DNA of 64,000 bases from Microbacterium schleiferi (lineage in GTDB: Bacteria; Actinomycetota; Actinomycetes; Actinomycetales; Microbacteriaceae): positions 1,674,001-1,738,000 of the forward strand of contig NZ_CP064760.1 in NCBI RefSeq assembly GCF_015565955.1, written 5' to 3'. The first letter of the stretch is position 1. Every line of letters begins with the position of its first letter. Shown here in pieces: positions 37,778 through 47,719 of the stretch. The notes below the pieces were generated by a model. That model worked only from the letters and a program-made list of their open reading frames with translations, searched no databases and had not been told where the DNA came from. The position numbers and the translations under genes were made by a program.

Positions 37778-37996
37778 ACCAATGAGGTAGGCGGCACCAC
37801 CCGCAGACCTCCAGCGAACCCCGTAGGACGGCCAAGAATCGAGTAAACGGACGGGTTCTCGGACCGCCGCAGTAGCGACCAACTCCATGCTCAACATCGC
37901 ACTTCCCTGTATTTGCAGGGGAGTATGATCCTGTGGAACACCCTCCGGTTCTCAGATCCTCAAGCCGAGCTGTACTTCGGCGTCTGACCGGTCCTG
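37778..37996. other. Intergenic stretch holding the probable right ICE/chromosome junction
   Basis: No gene is visible. It must contain the xis promoter and the right attachment site, since element genes end at 37,777 and glnE ends at 38,068. A short dyad, CCCTGTATTTGCAGGG, lies at about 37905-37920. There is no tRNA here, so integration is probably next to the 3' end of glnE or its terminator. The exact core cannot be fixed without the left end. Confidence 0.45.
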
Positions 37997-38042
37997 AACG
38001 ACAGAAGGCTCGCATCCGACCGGATGCGAGCCTTCTGTCGTT
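37997..38042. terminator. Perfect 22-bp hairpin downstream of glnE
   Basis: Arms 37997-38018 and 38021-38042 are exact complements with a 2-bp spacer (AC), one of the strongest dyads in the window. It lies 26 bp after the glnE stop and ends in TT on the relevant strand. It probably terminates glnE transcription and shields both sides. Confidence 0.8.
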
Positions 38043-38067
38043 CCCGTTGCGCAGGCGCGTGGGCGGC

Positions 38068-41061
38068 TCAACCGTAGAAGTACTTCTCGAACACCCGCCG
38101 GGCACGGCGCGTCGCACCCAGGTAGTCCTCTTCGACCTGGGATGCCGAGTGCGGTGGGTATTCCAAGAGTCGAGCCAGGCCGTCGAGCTTGCGGCGATCC
38201 GTGGGCAACACGTCGCTCGTCTGGCCCGACAGCAACGTGTTTGCCGATCGCAATCTGCTCGCGAGAATCCACGCGTGCCTCAGGCGTTCGACGGCACTAG
38301 CGGGAAGCAGGCTGTGGGCGGCCAGGGCGTCTAGCGCCCGCAGGGTCGATGTGGTGCGCAGTTCGGGGACGGCGTGCGCATGCTGGAGCTGGAGCAGCTG
38401 CACGAGCCACTCCACATCGCTGAGAGAACCGGGGCCCAACTTGAGGTGCCGCGCCGGATCGACGCCCTGAGGCAGACGTTCGTTCTCGACACGAGCTTTG
38501 ATGCGTTTGATCTCTCGCAGACCGTTCTCGTCGGCCGATGCGGGGTACCGGACCGCGTCGGCGAGATCAGTGAAAGCCCCGATCAGCTTCACGCTGCCGG
38601 CGACGCCCCGTGAACGCAGCAGAGCCTGCGCCTCCCACGACAGCGACCATCGTCGGTAGTAGGCAGCATAGGCATCCAGCGACCGGACGAGCGGTCCGGT
38701 GCGACCCTCGGGACGGAGGTCGGCGTCCAGATCGAGGGGCAGCCGCAGATCCTCAGAGTGCTGCCGTAGGCCGGCAACGAGTGCGTTCGCCAACTGGGAG
38801 GCGCGACCGTCCTCGAGGCCGTTGGCGCGGTAGACGTACAAGACATCAGCATCCGACCCGAAGCCGAGCTCCGCGCCACCGAATCGTCCCATGGCGATTA
38901 CAGAGAAGTCGAGGGCGTCATCCTCGGGCGGCACGGCATCGCGTCGCACCGCCCGCAGCGTCGCCTGGATGGTGACCTCTGTGATGGTCGTCAGCGCGTC
39001 GGCGATCTCGTCGATCGACAGGATGCCGAGAACCCCGCCCATCGCGGTGCGCAGCACTTCTCGGCGACGCAGCGCGCGCACGGCCCGCGCCGCGTCCTCG
39101 ATCGAACGGTGACGCGTCTGGATCGCGCGCGCCTCCTCTTGGAGCGCAACACCCGACCGAGGCCGCAGGTGCTCCTCGTGATCGAGCCACGCAGCTGATT
39201 CGGGAATCCACTCGACGAGCTCTCCGACATACCGCGAGCCCGAGAGCACGCGCGTCAGGCGCTCAGCTGCCCCCGTCGAGTCCCGCAGCATCCGCAAGAA
39301 CCACGGTGTGTCGCCGAGGCGCTCGCTCAAGCGTCGGAACGAGATTAAGCCGTAGTCGGGATCGACGCCGTCCGCGAACCAACGGATCATCACGGGCATG
39401 AGATGGCGCTGGATCGTCGCCTTGCGGCTCAGCCCGGTCGTCAACGCCCGGATGTGGCGCAGGGCACCCGGAGGATCGAGGAATCCGATGGCTGCGAGCC
39501 GGTCGTGGGCCTGGTCCTCCGAGAGGGCGCGTTCTTCGGCGGGCAGCGCGGCCACCGCCGACAGCAGCGGCCGGTAGAACAACCGCACGTGGATGTCGCG
39601 GACTTCCCGCTTGATCGACTCCCACTGCGACACCAGTTCTGCACCGGTATCGGCCAGCCCCGTGGCCCGCGCCAACACACGCAGTTCGTCGGGATCGGTC
39701 GGCATCAGGTGAGTGCGCGAGAGGCGACGCAGCTGAAGACGGTGTTCCAGAACACGCAGCAGACGGTAGTCGCGTGCGAACGCTGCCGCGTCTGTCCGGC
39801 CGATGTATCCCTCGGCGACGAGAGCGTTGATCGCCGACAGGGTGCCTCGCTGGCGGATCGCCTCATCGCTCAGCCCGTGCACCAGCTGGAGCAATTGCAC
39901 CGTGAACTCCACGTCGCGGATGCCGCCGGGACCGAGCTTGATCTGCTGAGCAACCTCGTCCTGCGGGATGTGGTCGGTGACGCGCTCCCGCATGCGTTGC
40001 ACGCTGTCGACGAAGTTCTCGCGAGCAGCGCTGGCCCACACGCGCGGCTGCACGGCGTCGATGTACGCGTCGCCGAGCACCCGGTTGCCGGCGATCGGCC
40101 GCGCCTTCAGCAGGGCCTGGAACTCCCAGCTCTTCGCCCACCGCTCGTAGTAGGCCACGTGCGAATCGAGGGTGCGCACCAAGGCGCCCTGTTTGCCCTC
40201 GGGCCGGAGGTTCGGATCGACCTCCCACAGCGGCGGCTCGATTTCGACACCGGAGATCCCGCGCATCGTCTGCACAGCGAGGCGGGTACCGATATCGACG
40301 GCGCGACTCTCGGAGACGAGGGATTCGTCATCGGTCCCCGCGACGAAGATGACGTCGACATCCGAGACGTAGTTCAATTCGCGAGCGCCGCACTTGCCCA
40401 TGCCGATGATGGCGAGCTGGGTTGCGTCGACCTGCTCGCGGGAGAACTGCCCAGCGGGCCCGTCCGTCGATATCCGGGTCCGGGCAACGCAAAGCGATGC
40501 TTCCAGCGCCGCGCCCGCCGCATCCGCGAGTGCTGCTGCCACGGCATCGAGCACCGCCTCCGGCGCAACGTGCGAAAGATCAAACAACGCGATGCGCGCG
40601 AGCTGGGTCCGATACGCGATCCGCAGGCGAACCCAGGCATCCTCGGAACCGTCGTCCGCGAAGCCGTCCTGCGCACCCACGGCGCTCAGAAGGGTCTCGC
40701 GGAGCTCTGTTTCTGAGGGAAGGGCGTCGGCGCCACCTTCGAGCTTCCCGATCTCACGCGGATGCCGGCCATAGAACTCGCCGAAGCCCCGTGAGGCGCC
40801 GAGCAGCAGCCAGAGCTGGGCCCACCGGCGTTCGTCAGATGCCGCGAGCCGGAGCGCGGCGGGATCTCGTCTCGCCACCCAGAGCAGTGCCTGCAGCGCC
40901 GCGTCGGGATCGGGGGCCGTTGCAGCAGGCGCCGCTGCCTGCGCACGGTCGATACCGAGGGTCTCGACGAGCTCGGCTAGTCCCGCATCAGCCTGGGCGA
41001 GTTCGCTGAAGCCGACCCGCGCCAGGTCGGTCAGACCCGTGGTCCGTTCGGTGGATGCCAT
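38068..41061 (-). CDS. glnE: Bifunctional glutamine synthetase adenylyltransferase/deadenylase
   Basis: 997 aa, normal length. Two nucleotidyltransferase domains: IIGMGKCGARELNYVSDVDVIFV near residue 220 (deadenylase half) and VIAMGRFGGAELGFGSDADVLYVY near 720 (adenylylating half), each followed by an RPEGK- or RPEGR-type motif. It covalently switches glutamine synthetase I according to nitrogen state. glnA2 lies 18 bp upstream on the same strand, the standard actinobacterial pair. Confidence 0.95.
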   Translation of the reverse strand: MASTERTTGLTDLARVGFSELAQADAGLAELVETLGIDRAQAAAPAATAPDPDAALQALLWVARRDPAALRLAASDERRWAQLWLLLGASRGFGEFYGRHPREIGKLEGGADALPSETELRETLLSAVGAQDGFADDGSEDAWVRLRIAYRTQLARIALFDLSHVAPEAVLDAVAAALADAAGAALEASLCVARTRISTDGPAGQFSREQVDATQLAIIGMGKCGARELNYVSDVDVIFVAGTDDESLVSESRAVDIGTRLAVQTMRGISGVEIEPPLWEVDPNLRPEGKQGALVRTLDSHVAYYERWAKSWEFQALLKARPIAGNRVLGDAYIDAVQPRVWASAARENFVDSVQRMRERVTDHIPQDEVAQQIKLGPGGIRDVEFTVQLLQLVHGLSDEAIRQRGTLSAINALVAEGYIGRTDAAAFARDYRLLRVLEHRLQLRRLSRTHLMPTDPDELRVLARATGLADTGAELVSQWESIKREVRDIHVRLFYRPLLSAVAALPAEERALSEDQAHDRLAAIGFLDPPGALRHIRALTTGLSRKATIQRHLMPVMIRWFADGVDPDYGLISFRRLSERLGDTPWFLRMLRDSTGAAERLTRVLSGSRYVGELVEWIPESAAWLDHEEHLRPRSGVALQEEARAIQTRHRSIEDAARAVRALRRREVLRTAMGGVLGILSIDEIADALTTITEVTIQATLRAVRRDAVPPEDDALDFSVIAMGRFGGAELGFGSDADVLYVYRANGLEDGRASQLANALVAGLRQHSEDLRLPLDLDADLRPEGRTGPLVRSLDAYAAYYRRWSLSWEAQALLRSRGVAGSVKLIGAFTDLADAVRYPASADENGLREIKRIKARVENERLPQGVDPARHLKLGPGSLSDVEWLVQLLQLQHAHAVPELRTTSTLRALDALAAHSLLPASAVERLRHAWILASRLRSANTLLSGQTSDVLPTDRRKLDGLARLLEYPPHSASQVEEDYLGATRRARRVFEKYFYG

Positions 41062-41078
41062 CGACGGTCCCGGGAGAG

Positions 41079-42416
41079 TCAGAGCATCTCGAGATTGCTC
41101 TTCAGCTCGTACGGTGTGACCTGCGCACGGTACTGCTGCCAGTCGCGGCGCTTGTTCAGAAGGACGTAGTTGAAGACCTGCTCGCCGAGCGTCTCAGCCA
41201 CCAGCTCCGAGTCCTCCATGTACTCGAGCGCGTGATCCAGACTCTGCGGCAGCGGCGCGTAGCCCAGGGCACGGCGCTCGGAATCGCTGAGAGACCACAC
41301 GTTGTCTTCGGCTTCGGCGGGCAGCTCGTAGCCCTCTTCGATGCCCTTGAGCCCGGCAGCCAGGAGCAGCGCGTACGACAGGTAGGGATTGGCTGCGGAG
41401 TCCAGAGCGCGATACTCGACGCGGGAGGACTGGCCCTTATTGGGCTTGTACATCGGAACGCGAACCAGCGCCGAACGGTTGTTGTGCCCCCAGCAGATGA
41501 AGCTCGGCGCCTCATCGCCGCCCCACAGACGCTTGTACGAATTGACGAACTGGTTCGTGACGGCACTGATCTCGTTCGCGTGCCGAAGAAGGCCTGCGAT
41601 GAACTGCCGTCCGACCTTCGAGAGCTGGTACTGCGCACCCTCCTCGTAGAAGGCGTTGGTGTCTCCTTCGAACAGCGACATGTGGGTGTGCATGCCGCTG
41701 CCGGGCTGGCCGCTGAGGGGCTTGGGCATGAAGGTCGCGTAGACCCCCTGCTCGATCGCCACCTCTTTGATCACCGTGCGGAACGTCATGATGTTGTCAG
41801 CGGTGGCAAGCGCGTCGGCGTACCGCAGGTCGATCTCGTTCTGGCCGGGCCCGCCTTCGTGGTGGCTGTACTCGACCGAGATCCCCAGGTCTTCGAGCAT
41901 CCGCACCGACCGACGGCGGAAGTCATGCGCAGTGCCACCGGGAACGTTGTCGAAGTACCCCGCCGAATCCACCGGCTCCGGGCCCTCGGCACCGTAGGAG
42001 GAGGACTTGAGCAGGTAGAACTCGATCTCCGGATGCGTGTAGAACGTGAATCCGGCATCCGCGGCCTTTGCGAGAGTCCGCTTGAGGACGTGACGCGGGT
42101 CGGCCACAGCCGGCTGTCCGTCGGGCGTCGTAATGTCGCAGAACATGCGAGCTGTCGGGTCGATCTCGCCCCGCCATGGCAGCGTCTGGAACGTCGTGGG
42201 ATCGGGGTGCGCGAGCAGATCCGACTCGTACGAGCGCGTCAGACCCTCGATCGCGGAGCCGTCAAAGCCGAGGCCTTCCGTGAATGCCCCCTCAACCTCG
42301 GCAGGCGCGACAGCCACCGATTTGAGGGTTCCGATCACGTCGGTGAACCACAGGCGCACGAACTTGACGCCGCGCTCCTCGATCGTGCGAAGAACAAAGT
42401 CCCGCTGCTTGTCCAT
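41079..42416 (-). CDS. glnA2: Glutamine synthetase, GlnA2 type
   Basis: 445 aa class I enzyme making glutamine from glutamate, ammonia and ATP. Motifs: GLGFDGSAIEG, HPEIEFYLL, GPGQNEIDLRY, GSGMHTHMSLF and NQFVNSYKRL. The adenylylation region reads EDNVWSLSDSERR, with Trp where the regulated GlnA1 enzymes have Tyr (NLYDLPPEE). So this isoform should not be a target of the neighbouring GlnE. Length and neighbourhood match tuberculosis and Streptomyces GlnA2. Confidence 0.92.
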   Translation of the reverse strand: MDKQRDFVLRTIEERGVKFVRLWFTDVIGTLKSVAVAPAEVEGAFTEGLGFDGSAIEGLTRSYESDLLAHPDPTTFQTLPWRGEIDPTARMFCDITTPDGQPAVADPRHVLKRTLAKAADAGFTFYTHPEIEFYLLKSSSYGAEGPEPVDSAGYFDNVPGGTAHDFRRRSVRMLEDLGISVEYSHHEGGPGQNEIDLRYADALATADNIMTFRTVIKEVAIEQGVYATFMPKPLSGQPGSGMHTHMSLFEGDTNAFYEEGAQYQLSKVGRQFIAGLLRHANEISAVTNQFVNSYKRLWGGDEAPSFICWGHNNRSALVRVPMYKPNKGQSSRVEYRALDSAANPYLSYALLLAAGLKGIEEGYELPAEAEDNVWSLSDSERRALGYAPLPQSLDHALEYMEDSELVAETLGEQVFNYVLLNKRRDWQQYRAQVTPYELKSNLEML

Positions 42417-42438
42417 GGAGGTCCTCTCGGTACGAACG

Positions 42439-42651
42439 TCAGTGGGCGGCAGTGCCGCCGGAGCCCCAGGAGTCCTCGCGGGCTTCGTCGTCGGACCAGG
42501 CGCGCGACCGCTCCTTCATGATCTCCGGTGCCCGAGCCGCCTCCTCTGCGGTATCGAACGGACCGGCGCGGTCGACCGCGGGCGACTCGAAGCCCTTCTC
42601 GACCTGACCGGTGGTCAGGTTGTACCAGTACTTCTCGGCATCAGCGGACAC
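42439..42651 (-). CDS. Small SPOR-like conserved protein
   Basis: 70 aa from the GTG at 42651, which has GAGGGAGC upstream. The sequence KYWYNLTTGQVEKGFESP followed by GPFDTAEEAARAPEI is the short SPOR-like actinobacterial family. It is cytosolic (no signal peptide) with an acidic tail. It lies 22 bp before glnA2 and is probably cotranscribed. Role unknown. Confidence 0.78.
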   Translation of the reverse strand: MSADAEKYWYNLTTGQVEKGFESPAVDRAGPFDTAEEAARAPEIMKERSRAWSDDEAREDSWGSGGTAAH

Positions 42652-42711
42652 GTCTGCTCCCTCGGTGGGTTCCGTTGACTCGATCCTACTGATCCGAGCC
42701 GCGTGGGTGGG

Positions 42712-42717
42712 TAGGCT
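42712..42717 (+). promoter_or_regulatory. -10 element TAGGCT of a probable leaderless ppgK transcript
   Basis: TAGGCT is followed by exactly six bases and then the ppgK ATG, so transcription would begin at or next to the start codon. No ribosome binding site is present. The def gene has the same arrangement. Confidence 0.55.
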
Positions 42718-42723
42718 GATCGC

Positions 42724-43521
42724 ATGGCATCTGACCTGACCCGAGCAGTGGGCATCGACATCGGCGGCACGGGAATCAAGGGAGGTGTTGTCGACCTCGA
42801 AGCGGGTGAGCTCGTCACCGATCGCATCAAGGTCCCCACCCCCGCGGGAGCCGAGCCGCCGGCCGTTCTGGAAGCCGTCAAGAAAGTTCTCGAGACGTTG
42901 GAGGTGGCCGACTCGGATATTCCGCTCGGTGTTGCCTTCCCGGCGATCGTGAAGAACGGCAAGACCCTCTCGGCCGCGAACGTCTCGGAGAAGTGGATCG
43001 GTTTCGAGGCCGAGAAGTTCTTCGAGGACGGTCTCGGCCGCGACATCCATTTCGCCAATGACGCGGATGTCGCCGGCGTCGCGGAGGTGCGCTACGGCGC
43101 GGCGAAGGGCGTGGAGGGACTCGTCCTGCTCACGACCCTGGGCACCGGCATCGGCTCGGCCATGATCTACAACGGCGTCCTGATCCCCAACTCCGAACTC
43201 GGTCACCTCGCACGGCCCGGCAAGGACAAGGATGCCGAGTACTACGCGGCCTACTCCGCCATGGAGCGCGAAGAACTCTCCTGGGCGAAGTGGGCTAAGC
43301 GGCTCCAGTGGTACTACAGCCACCTCGAGTTCCTCTTCTCGCCCGACCTGTTCGTCGTCGGTGGCGGCGTGTCGAAGCACCCCGAGGAGTTCCTGCCCCT
43401 GCTGAAGCTGAACACCCCGATCGTGCCGGCAGTGCACCGCAACAACTCGGGAATCATCGGCGCAGCAGCTCTGTCACTCGGCGCGATGCCCCAGCTGGCT
43501 CAGGCGACAGCCGCCGACTGA
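42724..43521 (+). CDS. ppgK: Polyphosphate glucokinase (ROK family)
   Basis: 265 aa. Phosphorylates glucose with polyphosphate or ATP. Motifs: VGIDIGGTGIKGGVVD (phosphate loop), NDADVAGVAE with the catalytic Asp, LTTLGTGIGSAM, and ELGHLARPG. Actinobacterial PpgK length and motif set. It is divergent from the SPOR-like gene, and convergent with rnpB, which ends 36 bp after its stop. Confidence 0.92.
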   Translation: MASDLTRAVGIDIGGTGIKGGVVDLEAGELVTDRIKVPTPAGAEPPAVLEAVKKVLETLEVADSDIPLGVAFPAIVKNGKTLSAANVSEKWIGFEAEKFFEDGLGRDIHFANDADVAGVAEVRYGAAKGVEGLVLLTTLGTGIGSAMIYNGVLIPNSELGHLARPGKDKDAEYYAAYSAMEREELSWAKWAKRLQWYYSHLEFLFSPDLFVVGGGVSKHPEEFLPLLKLNTPIVPAVHRNNSGIIGAAALSLGAMPQLAQATAAD

Positions 43522-43556
43522 GCAGTTCGGCGCCGCAACGCGTCATCGGGACGAAT

Positions 43557-43912
43557 GGGCCGGCCTGTACGCCGGGTTCTGTTCGGGAGCTGTCGCTCCG
43601 TCGACGGTCATCTCTCTCGGCGACGCGTTGCCGCGCCGCTCTAGCGGCCTACCCGGGGACTCGGCGAGCCGCGTCGTCATCCCCTGTCTGGCCTTGCTCC
43701 GGACGAGGTTTACCCTGCGGGTCGTGTCACCACGACCCCGGTGGTCTCTTACACCACCCTTTCACCCTTACCGGGACGAGCCCGGCGGTCTGCTTTCTGT
43801 GGCACTGTCTCGCGGATTACTCCGGGTGGGTGTTACCCACCGCCCTGCCCTGTGGAGCCCGGACGTTCCTCGGCGCGGCATTGCCGCGACGCGACCGTCC
43901 AGCCGACCCATT
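43557..43912 (-). ncRNA. rnpB: RNase P RNA (type A)
   Basis: On the minus strand the stretch carries RNase P signatures: the 5' part with GAGGAACGTCCGGGCTCC then ACAGGGCAG, GAAAGCAGACCGCC in the middle, GGTAAGGGTGAAAGGGTG, and the 3' part CGAACAGAACCCGGCGTACAG. It matures tRNA 5' ends as the catalytic RNA. Both ends are approximate to about 10 bases. No protein frame in this interval has credible codon use. Confidence 0.92.
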
Positions 43913-43965
43913 CGCACCCGCGAGTCTACGCGGCGGCACGAGCAGCGACGTGCTCCGGGCCGCGG

Positions 43966-44696
43966 TTACAGACCCGACTCTTCGGTGCGGACGAGGATGC
44001 AGCCGCACTCGGGGCATGTCACCACAGCCTCTGGCGCTGCGGCGCGCAGGGCGCTGAGATCGCTGCCCGCGAGAACCATGTGGCATCCACCGCACGTTTG
44101 ACGTGTCAGCAAGGCTGCACCCGCGCTCCGCTGAGCGAGCTTGTCGTAAAGGCCGAGCAGGTCGGCGGATACCGTCGCGGCGACGGCCTCGCGGTCGCGG
44201 GAGGCTGCCGCCTCGTCAGCCTGGGCTGCCGCAACGGCGGACTTTGCCGCGGCGCTGAGCGAGGCGCCCTCCTCGTTGATCTCGCGCAGTCTCGCCTCAA
44301 GTCCGGTAACAATCTCTTCGGCGGCCTCCGCGCGCTCCATCGCGTCGAGATCGGCGTCTTCGAGATCACTCTTTCGTCGGGCCAGTGCCGCAAGCTCGTG
44401 TTCCAGATTCTGCGCTTCTTTGGCGTTGGCAGAGTCGGCCAATCGACCCGCATCGCGCGCAATGCGTGCTTCGACAACCTTGAGGTCGTCATCGAGCCGA
44501 CGCTGCTCGGCGCGGACGTCGTCGACATCCCCCGGGCACGCACGAGTTCCTGGTTGAGCTCGGTCCGCGACTGCATCAGCTCCGACACCCGAGCTGCCTG
44601 CTCCGGAGACCGCGCGGCAGCTGCGGCGCTGCGGATTCGGGCATCGAGGGCAGCGACCTCGAGAAGACGCCGCTGGTCGTCCGGACTCGCATTCAT
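43966..44696 (-). CDS. Coiled-coil protein with C4 zinc ribbon (one frameshift)
   Basis: Start at ATG 44696 (MNASPDDQRRLLEVAALDAR). A long antiparallel coiled coil covers most of the protein. The C-terminal ribbon reads CGGCHMVL then CPECGCILVRTEESGL. As given, the frame switches at the C run 44529-44533; one more base turns RARGMSTT into RARGDVDDVRAEQ and joins both parts into a protein of about 243 aa. The family is conserved in actinobacteria (CdsZ-like). Its gene usually lies near RNase H or rnpB, as here. A role in mRNA decay or translation has been proposed for relatives. Confidence 0.85.
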
Positions 44697-44697
44697 G

Positions 44698-44770
44698 TGG
44701 GCCCTGCCGGGATCGAACCGACGACATCCACGGTGTAAACGTGGCGCTCTACCAGCTGAGCTAAAGGCCC
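44698..44770 (-). tRNA. tRNA-Val (anticodon TAC)
   Basis: 73 nt cloverleaf. The anticodon stem CCACG/CGTGG holds the loop TTTACAC, giving TAC. The acceptor stem GGGCCTT pairs with the 3' AGGGCCC, and the T-arm has GGTTCGATCCC. Confidence 0.93.
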
Positions 44771-44979
44771 TCGAGGCGAGTCTACGGGGCGGATGACGCA
44801 TCCATCGTTTCCACCGACAGGCCCAGGGCGCCTCGACCGCTCCCACCGGATGCGGGAATCGCTAGGCTGGGTCGTGGTCTGCCGTACAGACACGCGCACG
44901 ACCAGACCCTGCGGTGCTCACCCTGCAGCGCACGGCCGCCCGTTCGTGGCACACCCTGCCCGTCGAAGAAAGGTTTCAC

Positions 44980-47709
44980 GTGACCGTCAACGATCAGGAT
45001 CCGTACTCGCAGGGACCGCTCGACAGCGACCCCGACGAGACCGCGGAATGGCAGGAGTCCCTGCAGCAGCTCGTCTCGGCCAAGGGCCACGGGCGCGGCA
45101 GGGAAATCATGCTCAGCCTGTTGCAGACCTCGCATGAGCTCCAGCTCAACGTTCCGCAGGTGCCGACCACGGACTACATCAACACCATCTCCCCGGATGC
45201 CGAACCCGACTTTCCCGGTGACGAGGAGTTGGAGCGTCGTTACCGCCGCTGGATCCGTTGGAATGCCGCGATCACGGTTCACCGCGCACAGCGTCCCGGG
45301 ATCGGTGTCGGCGGTCACATCTCGACCTACGCGTCCTCGGCGTCGCTGTATGAGGTCGGCTTCAACCACTTCTTCCGCGGCCCGGATCACGAATCCGGTG
45401 GCGATCAGGTGTTCATCCAGGGGCACGCCTCCCCCGGCATCTACGCCCGTTCCTTCCTGGAAGGGCGTCTGACCCAGGCGCAGCTCGACGGGTTCCGGCA
45501 GGAGAAGTCGGCGGCTCCCAACGGCATCCCGTCGTACCCGCACCCGCGACTCATGCCGGATTACTGGCAGTTCCCCACGGTCTCGATGGGCCTCGGCCCG
45601 ATCAACGCCATCTATCAGGCGATGACCAACAAGTACCTGACCAACCGCGGAATCAAGGATGTCGGCGACAGCCACGTGTGGGCATTCCTCGGCGACGGCG
45701 AGATGGATGAGGTCGAAAGCCGTGGTCAGCTGCAGGTAGCTGCCAACGAGGGCCTCGACAACCTCACCTTCGTGGTCAACGCGAACCTGCAGCGCCTGGA
45801 CGGCCCTGTTCGCGGTAACGGCAAGATCATTCAGGAGCTCGAGAGCTTCTTCCGCGGCGCGGGATGGAATGTCATCAAGGTCGTGTGGGGTACCGGGTGG
45901 GACGAACTGCTGTCCAAGGACACCGACGGCGCGCTCGTTCACCTCATGAACACCACCCCCGACGGGGACTTCCAGACCTACCGGGCGGAAGACGGCGCGT
46001 TCATTCGCGAGCACTTCTTCGGCCGTGATGAGCGCACCGCAGCCCTGGTGAAGGACTGGAGCGACGACGAGATCTGGGGCAAGCTTCGCCGCGGCGGGCT
46101 CGACTATCGCAAGGTCTACGCTGCCTACAAGGCTGCCGTCGAGCACAAGGGGCAGCCCACGGTCATCATCGCAAAGACCATCAAGGGCTACGGCCTCGGT
46201 CACCACTTCGAGGGCCGCAACGCGACCCACCAGATGAAGAAGATGACGCTCGAGGACCTGAAGCACTTCCGCGACTCGATGCGCATTCCGATCTCGGATG
46301 CTCAGCTCGAAGAGAACCCGTACCTGCCGCCGTACTACAACCCCGGCCCGCAGGACGAGACGATCCAGTACATGATGGAGCGCCGCCGCTCGCTGGGCGG
46401 TTTCCTCCCCCAGCGCCGCACGTCGCACACCGCGATCACCCTGCCGGGCGACGACGTCTATGCCCTCCCCAAGAAGGGATCGGGCACGCAGGAAGTCGCC
46501 ACCACCATGGCCTTCGTGCGCCTGCTCAAAGATCTGCTGCGCGCCAAGGGCTTCGGCAACCGCATCGTGCCGATCATCCCGGACGAGGCACGCACGTTCG
46601 GTATCGATGCGTTCTTCCCGACGCAGAAGATCTACAACCCGCACGGTCAGAACTACACGTCGGTCGACCGCGATCTGCTTCTTGCCTACAAGGAGAGCCC
46701 GCAGGGCCAGATCATGCACGTCGGCATCAACGAGGCCGGCGCGCTGGCCGCGCTCACGGCCACGGGGACGTCCTACGCGACGCATGGCGAGCCGCTGATT
46801 CCGGTCTACGTCTTCTACTCGATGTTCGGATTCCAGCGCACCGGCGACGCCCAGTGGGCAGCCGGCGATCAGATGACGCGCGGGTTCGTGATCGGTGCCA
46901 CCGCTGGCCGTACGACCCTGACCGGTGAGGGCCTTCAGCACGCTGACGGTCACTCACACCTGCTCGCGTCGACGAACCCCGCGACAGTCTCGTACGACCC
47001 CGCATACGGGTACGAGATCGCGCACATCGTGCAGTCGGGACTTGAGCGGATGTACGGCGGGCATCACCCCGACCCGGACGTCATGTACTACCTCACGGTC
47101 TACAACGAGCCGCTTGTTCAGCCGGCAGAGCCCGAGGGCGTGGATGTCGAGGGCATCGTGCGCGGCATCCACCGCATCTCCACCGCCGAAGGCGAAGGGC
47201 CCCGCACGCAGCTTCTGGCATCGGGCGTGGGTGTGCCGTGGGCCCTTGAGGCACAGCAGCTGTTGCGCGACGACTGGGGCGTGCAGGCCGACGTCTGGTC
47301 GGTGACCTCGTGGACCGAGCTGCGTCGCGATGGCCTCGCAGCCGACGAGCACAACTTCCTGCACCCCGAGAACGAGCCGCGACGCGCCTACATCAGCGAG
47401 AAGCTGCAGGACGCCGAAGGACCCGTCATCGCCGTGAGCGACTTCATGCACGCGGTTCAGGACCAGATCCGTCCGTGGGTCCCGGGGCACTTCGCAACGC
47501 TGGGCGCCGACGGCTTCGGCTTCTCGGACACACGTCCGGCAGCGCGGCGTTTCTTCAAGATCGACGGCCCGTCGATCGTCGTGCGGACTCTGCAGGCGTT
47601 GGCCGAGGAGGGCGCGGTCGACCGGGCCCTGGCTGGTCAGGCGATCCGCAAGTACGACCTGCACAACGTCAAGGCGGGCACGAGCGGGAACGCGGGCGGG
47701 GAGAGCTGA
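44980..47709 (+). CDS. aceE: Pyruvate dehydrogenase E1 component (homodimeric)
   Basis: 909 aa from the GTG at 44980, which has AGAAAGG seven bases upstream; an in-frame start at 44914 lacks one. Thiamine-diphosphate enzyme converting pyruvate for acetyl-CoA formation. Motifs: [17 protein letters not shown] (GDG...), IVHLMN-type region and [34 protein letters not shown]. Monocistronic E1 of the E. coli type is usual in actinobacteria. A TAGGCT at 44863-44868 may be its -10 element. fasR follows after 10 bp. Confidence 0.95.
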   Translation: MTVNDQDPYSQGPLDSDPDETAEWQESLQQLVSAKGHGRGREIMLSLLQTSHELQLNVPQVPTTDYINTISPDAEPDFPGDEELERRYRRWIRWNAAITVHRAQRPGIGVGGHISTYASSASLYEVGFNHFFRGPDHESGGDQVFIQGHASPGIYARSFLEGRLTQAQLDGFRQEKSAAPNGIPSYPHPRLMPDYWQFPTVSMGLGPINAIYQAMTNKYLTNRGIKDVGDSHVWAFLGDGEMDEVESRGQLQVAANEGLDNLTFVVNANLQRLDGPVRGNGKIIQELESFFRGAGWNVIKVVWGTGWDELLSKDTDGALVHLMNTTPDGDFQTYRAEDGAFIREHFFGRDERTAALVKDWSDDEIWGKLRRGGLDYRKVYAAYKAAVEHKGQPTVIIAKTIKGYGLGHHFEGRNATHQMKKMTLEDLKHFRDSMRIPISDAQLEENPYLPPYYNPGPQDETIQYMMERRRSLGGFLPQRRTSHTAITLPGDDVYALPKKGSGTQEVATTMAFVRLLKDLLRAKGFGNRIVPIIPDEARTFGIDAFFPTQKIYNPHGQNYTSVDRDLLLAYKESPQGQIMHVGINEAGALAALTATGTSYATHGEPLIPVYVFYSMFGFQRTGDAQWAAGDQMTRGFVIGATAGRTTLTGEGLQHADGHSHLLASTNPATVSYDPAYGYEIAHIVQSGLERMYGGHHPDPDVMYYLTVYNEPLVQPAEPEGVDVEGIVRGIHRISTAEGEGPRTQLLASGVGVPWALEAQQLLRDDWGVQADVWSVTSWTELRRDGLAADEHNFLHPENEPRRAYISEKLQDAEGPVIAVSDFMHAVQDQIRPWVPGHFATLGADGFGFSDTRPAARRFFKIDGPSIVVRTLQALAEEGAVDRALAGQAIRKYDLHNVKAGTSGNAGGES

Positions 47710-47719
47710 CGCCTCGACC

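Larger units (their letters stand above)
1..37996. mobile_element. Integrative conjugative element, right-hand part (left end outside window)
   Basis: A continuous block of accessory genes: tyrosine integrase and excisionase at 36.2-37.8 kb, a conjugative type IV secretion set (DUF6112, TrbL/VirB6, SCO6880, VirB4, VirD4), primase-polymerase, ParB, SSB and a methylase-helicase, with BREX type 2 and cadmium-resistance cargo. Core chromosomal genes start abruptly at glnE (38,068). int and xis are the last element genes before the chromosome, so the right attachment site should lie between 37,778 and about 38,067. The exact edge used here, the base before the hairpin at 37,997, is a guess. The left end is not in the window. 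No relaxase is recognisable in the visible part. Confidence 0.75.

Noticed and set aside
43522..43965. Protein genes on either strand between ppgK and the zinc-ribbon gene
   Set aside because: The interval carries the conserved RNase P RNA sequence; frames there lack credible codon use.
44698..44770. tRNA-Val as the ICE attachment site
   Set aside because: It lies 6.6 kb beyond the last element gene, with core chromosomal genes in between, and no integrase is adjacent.
44782..46953. 723-codon minus-strand frame opposite aceE
   Set aside because: aceE on the plus strand is complete and conserved; the antisense frame is a high-GC shadow.
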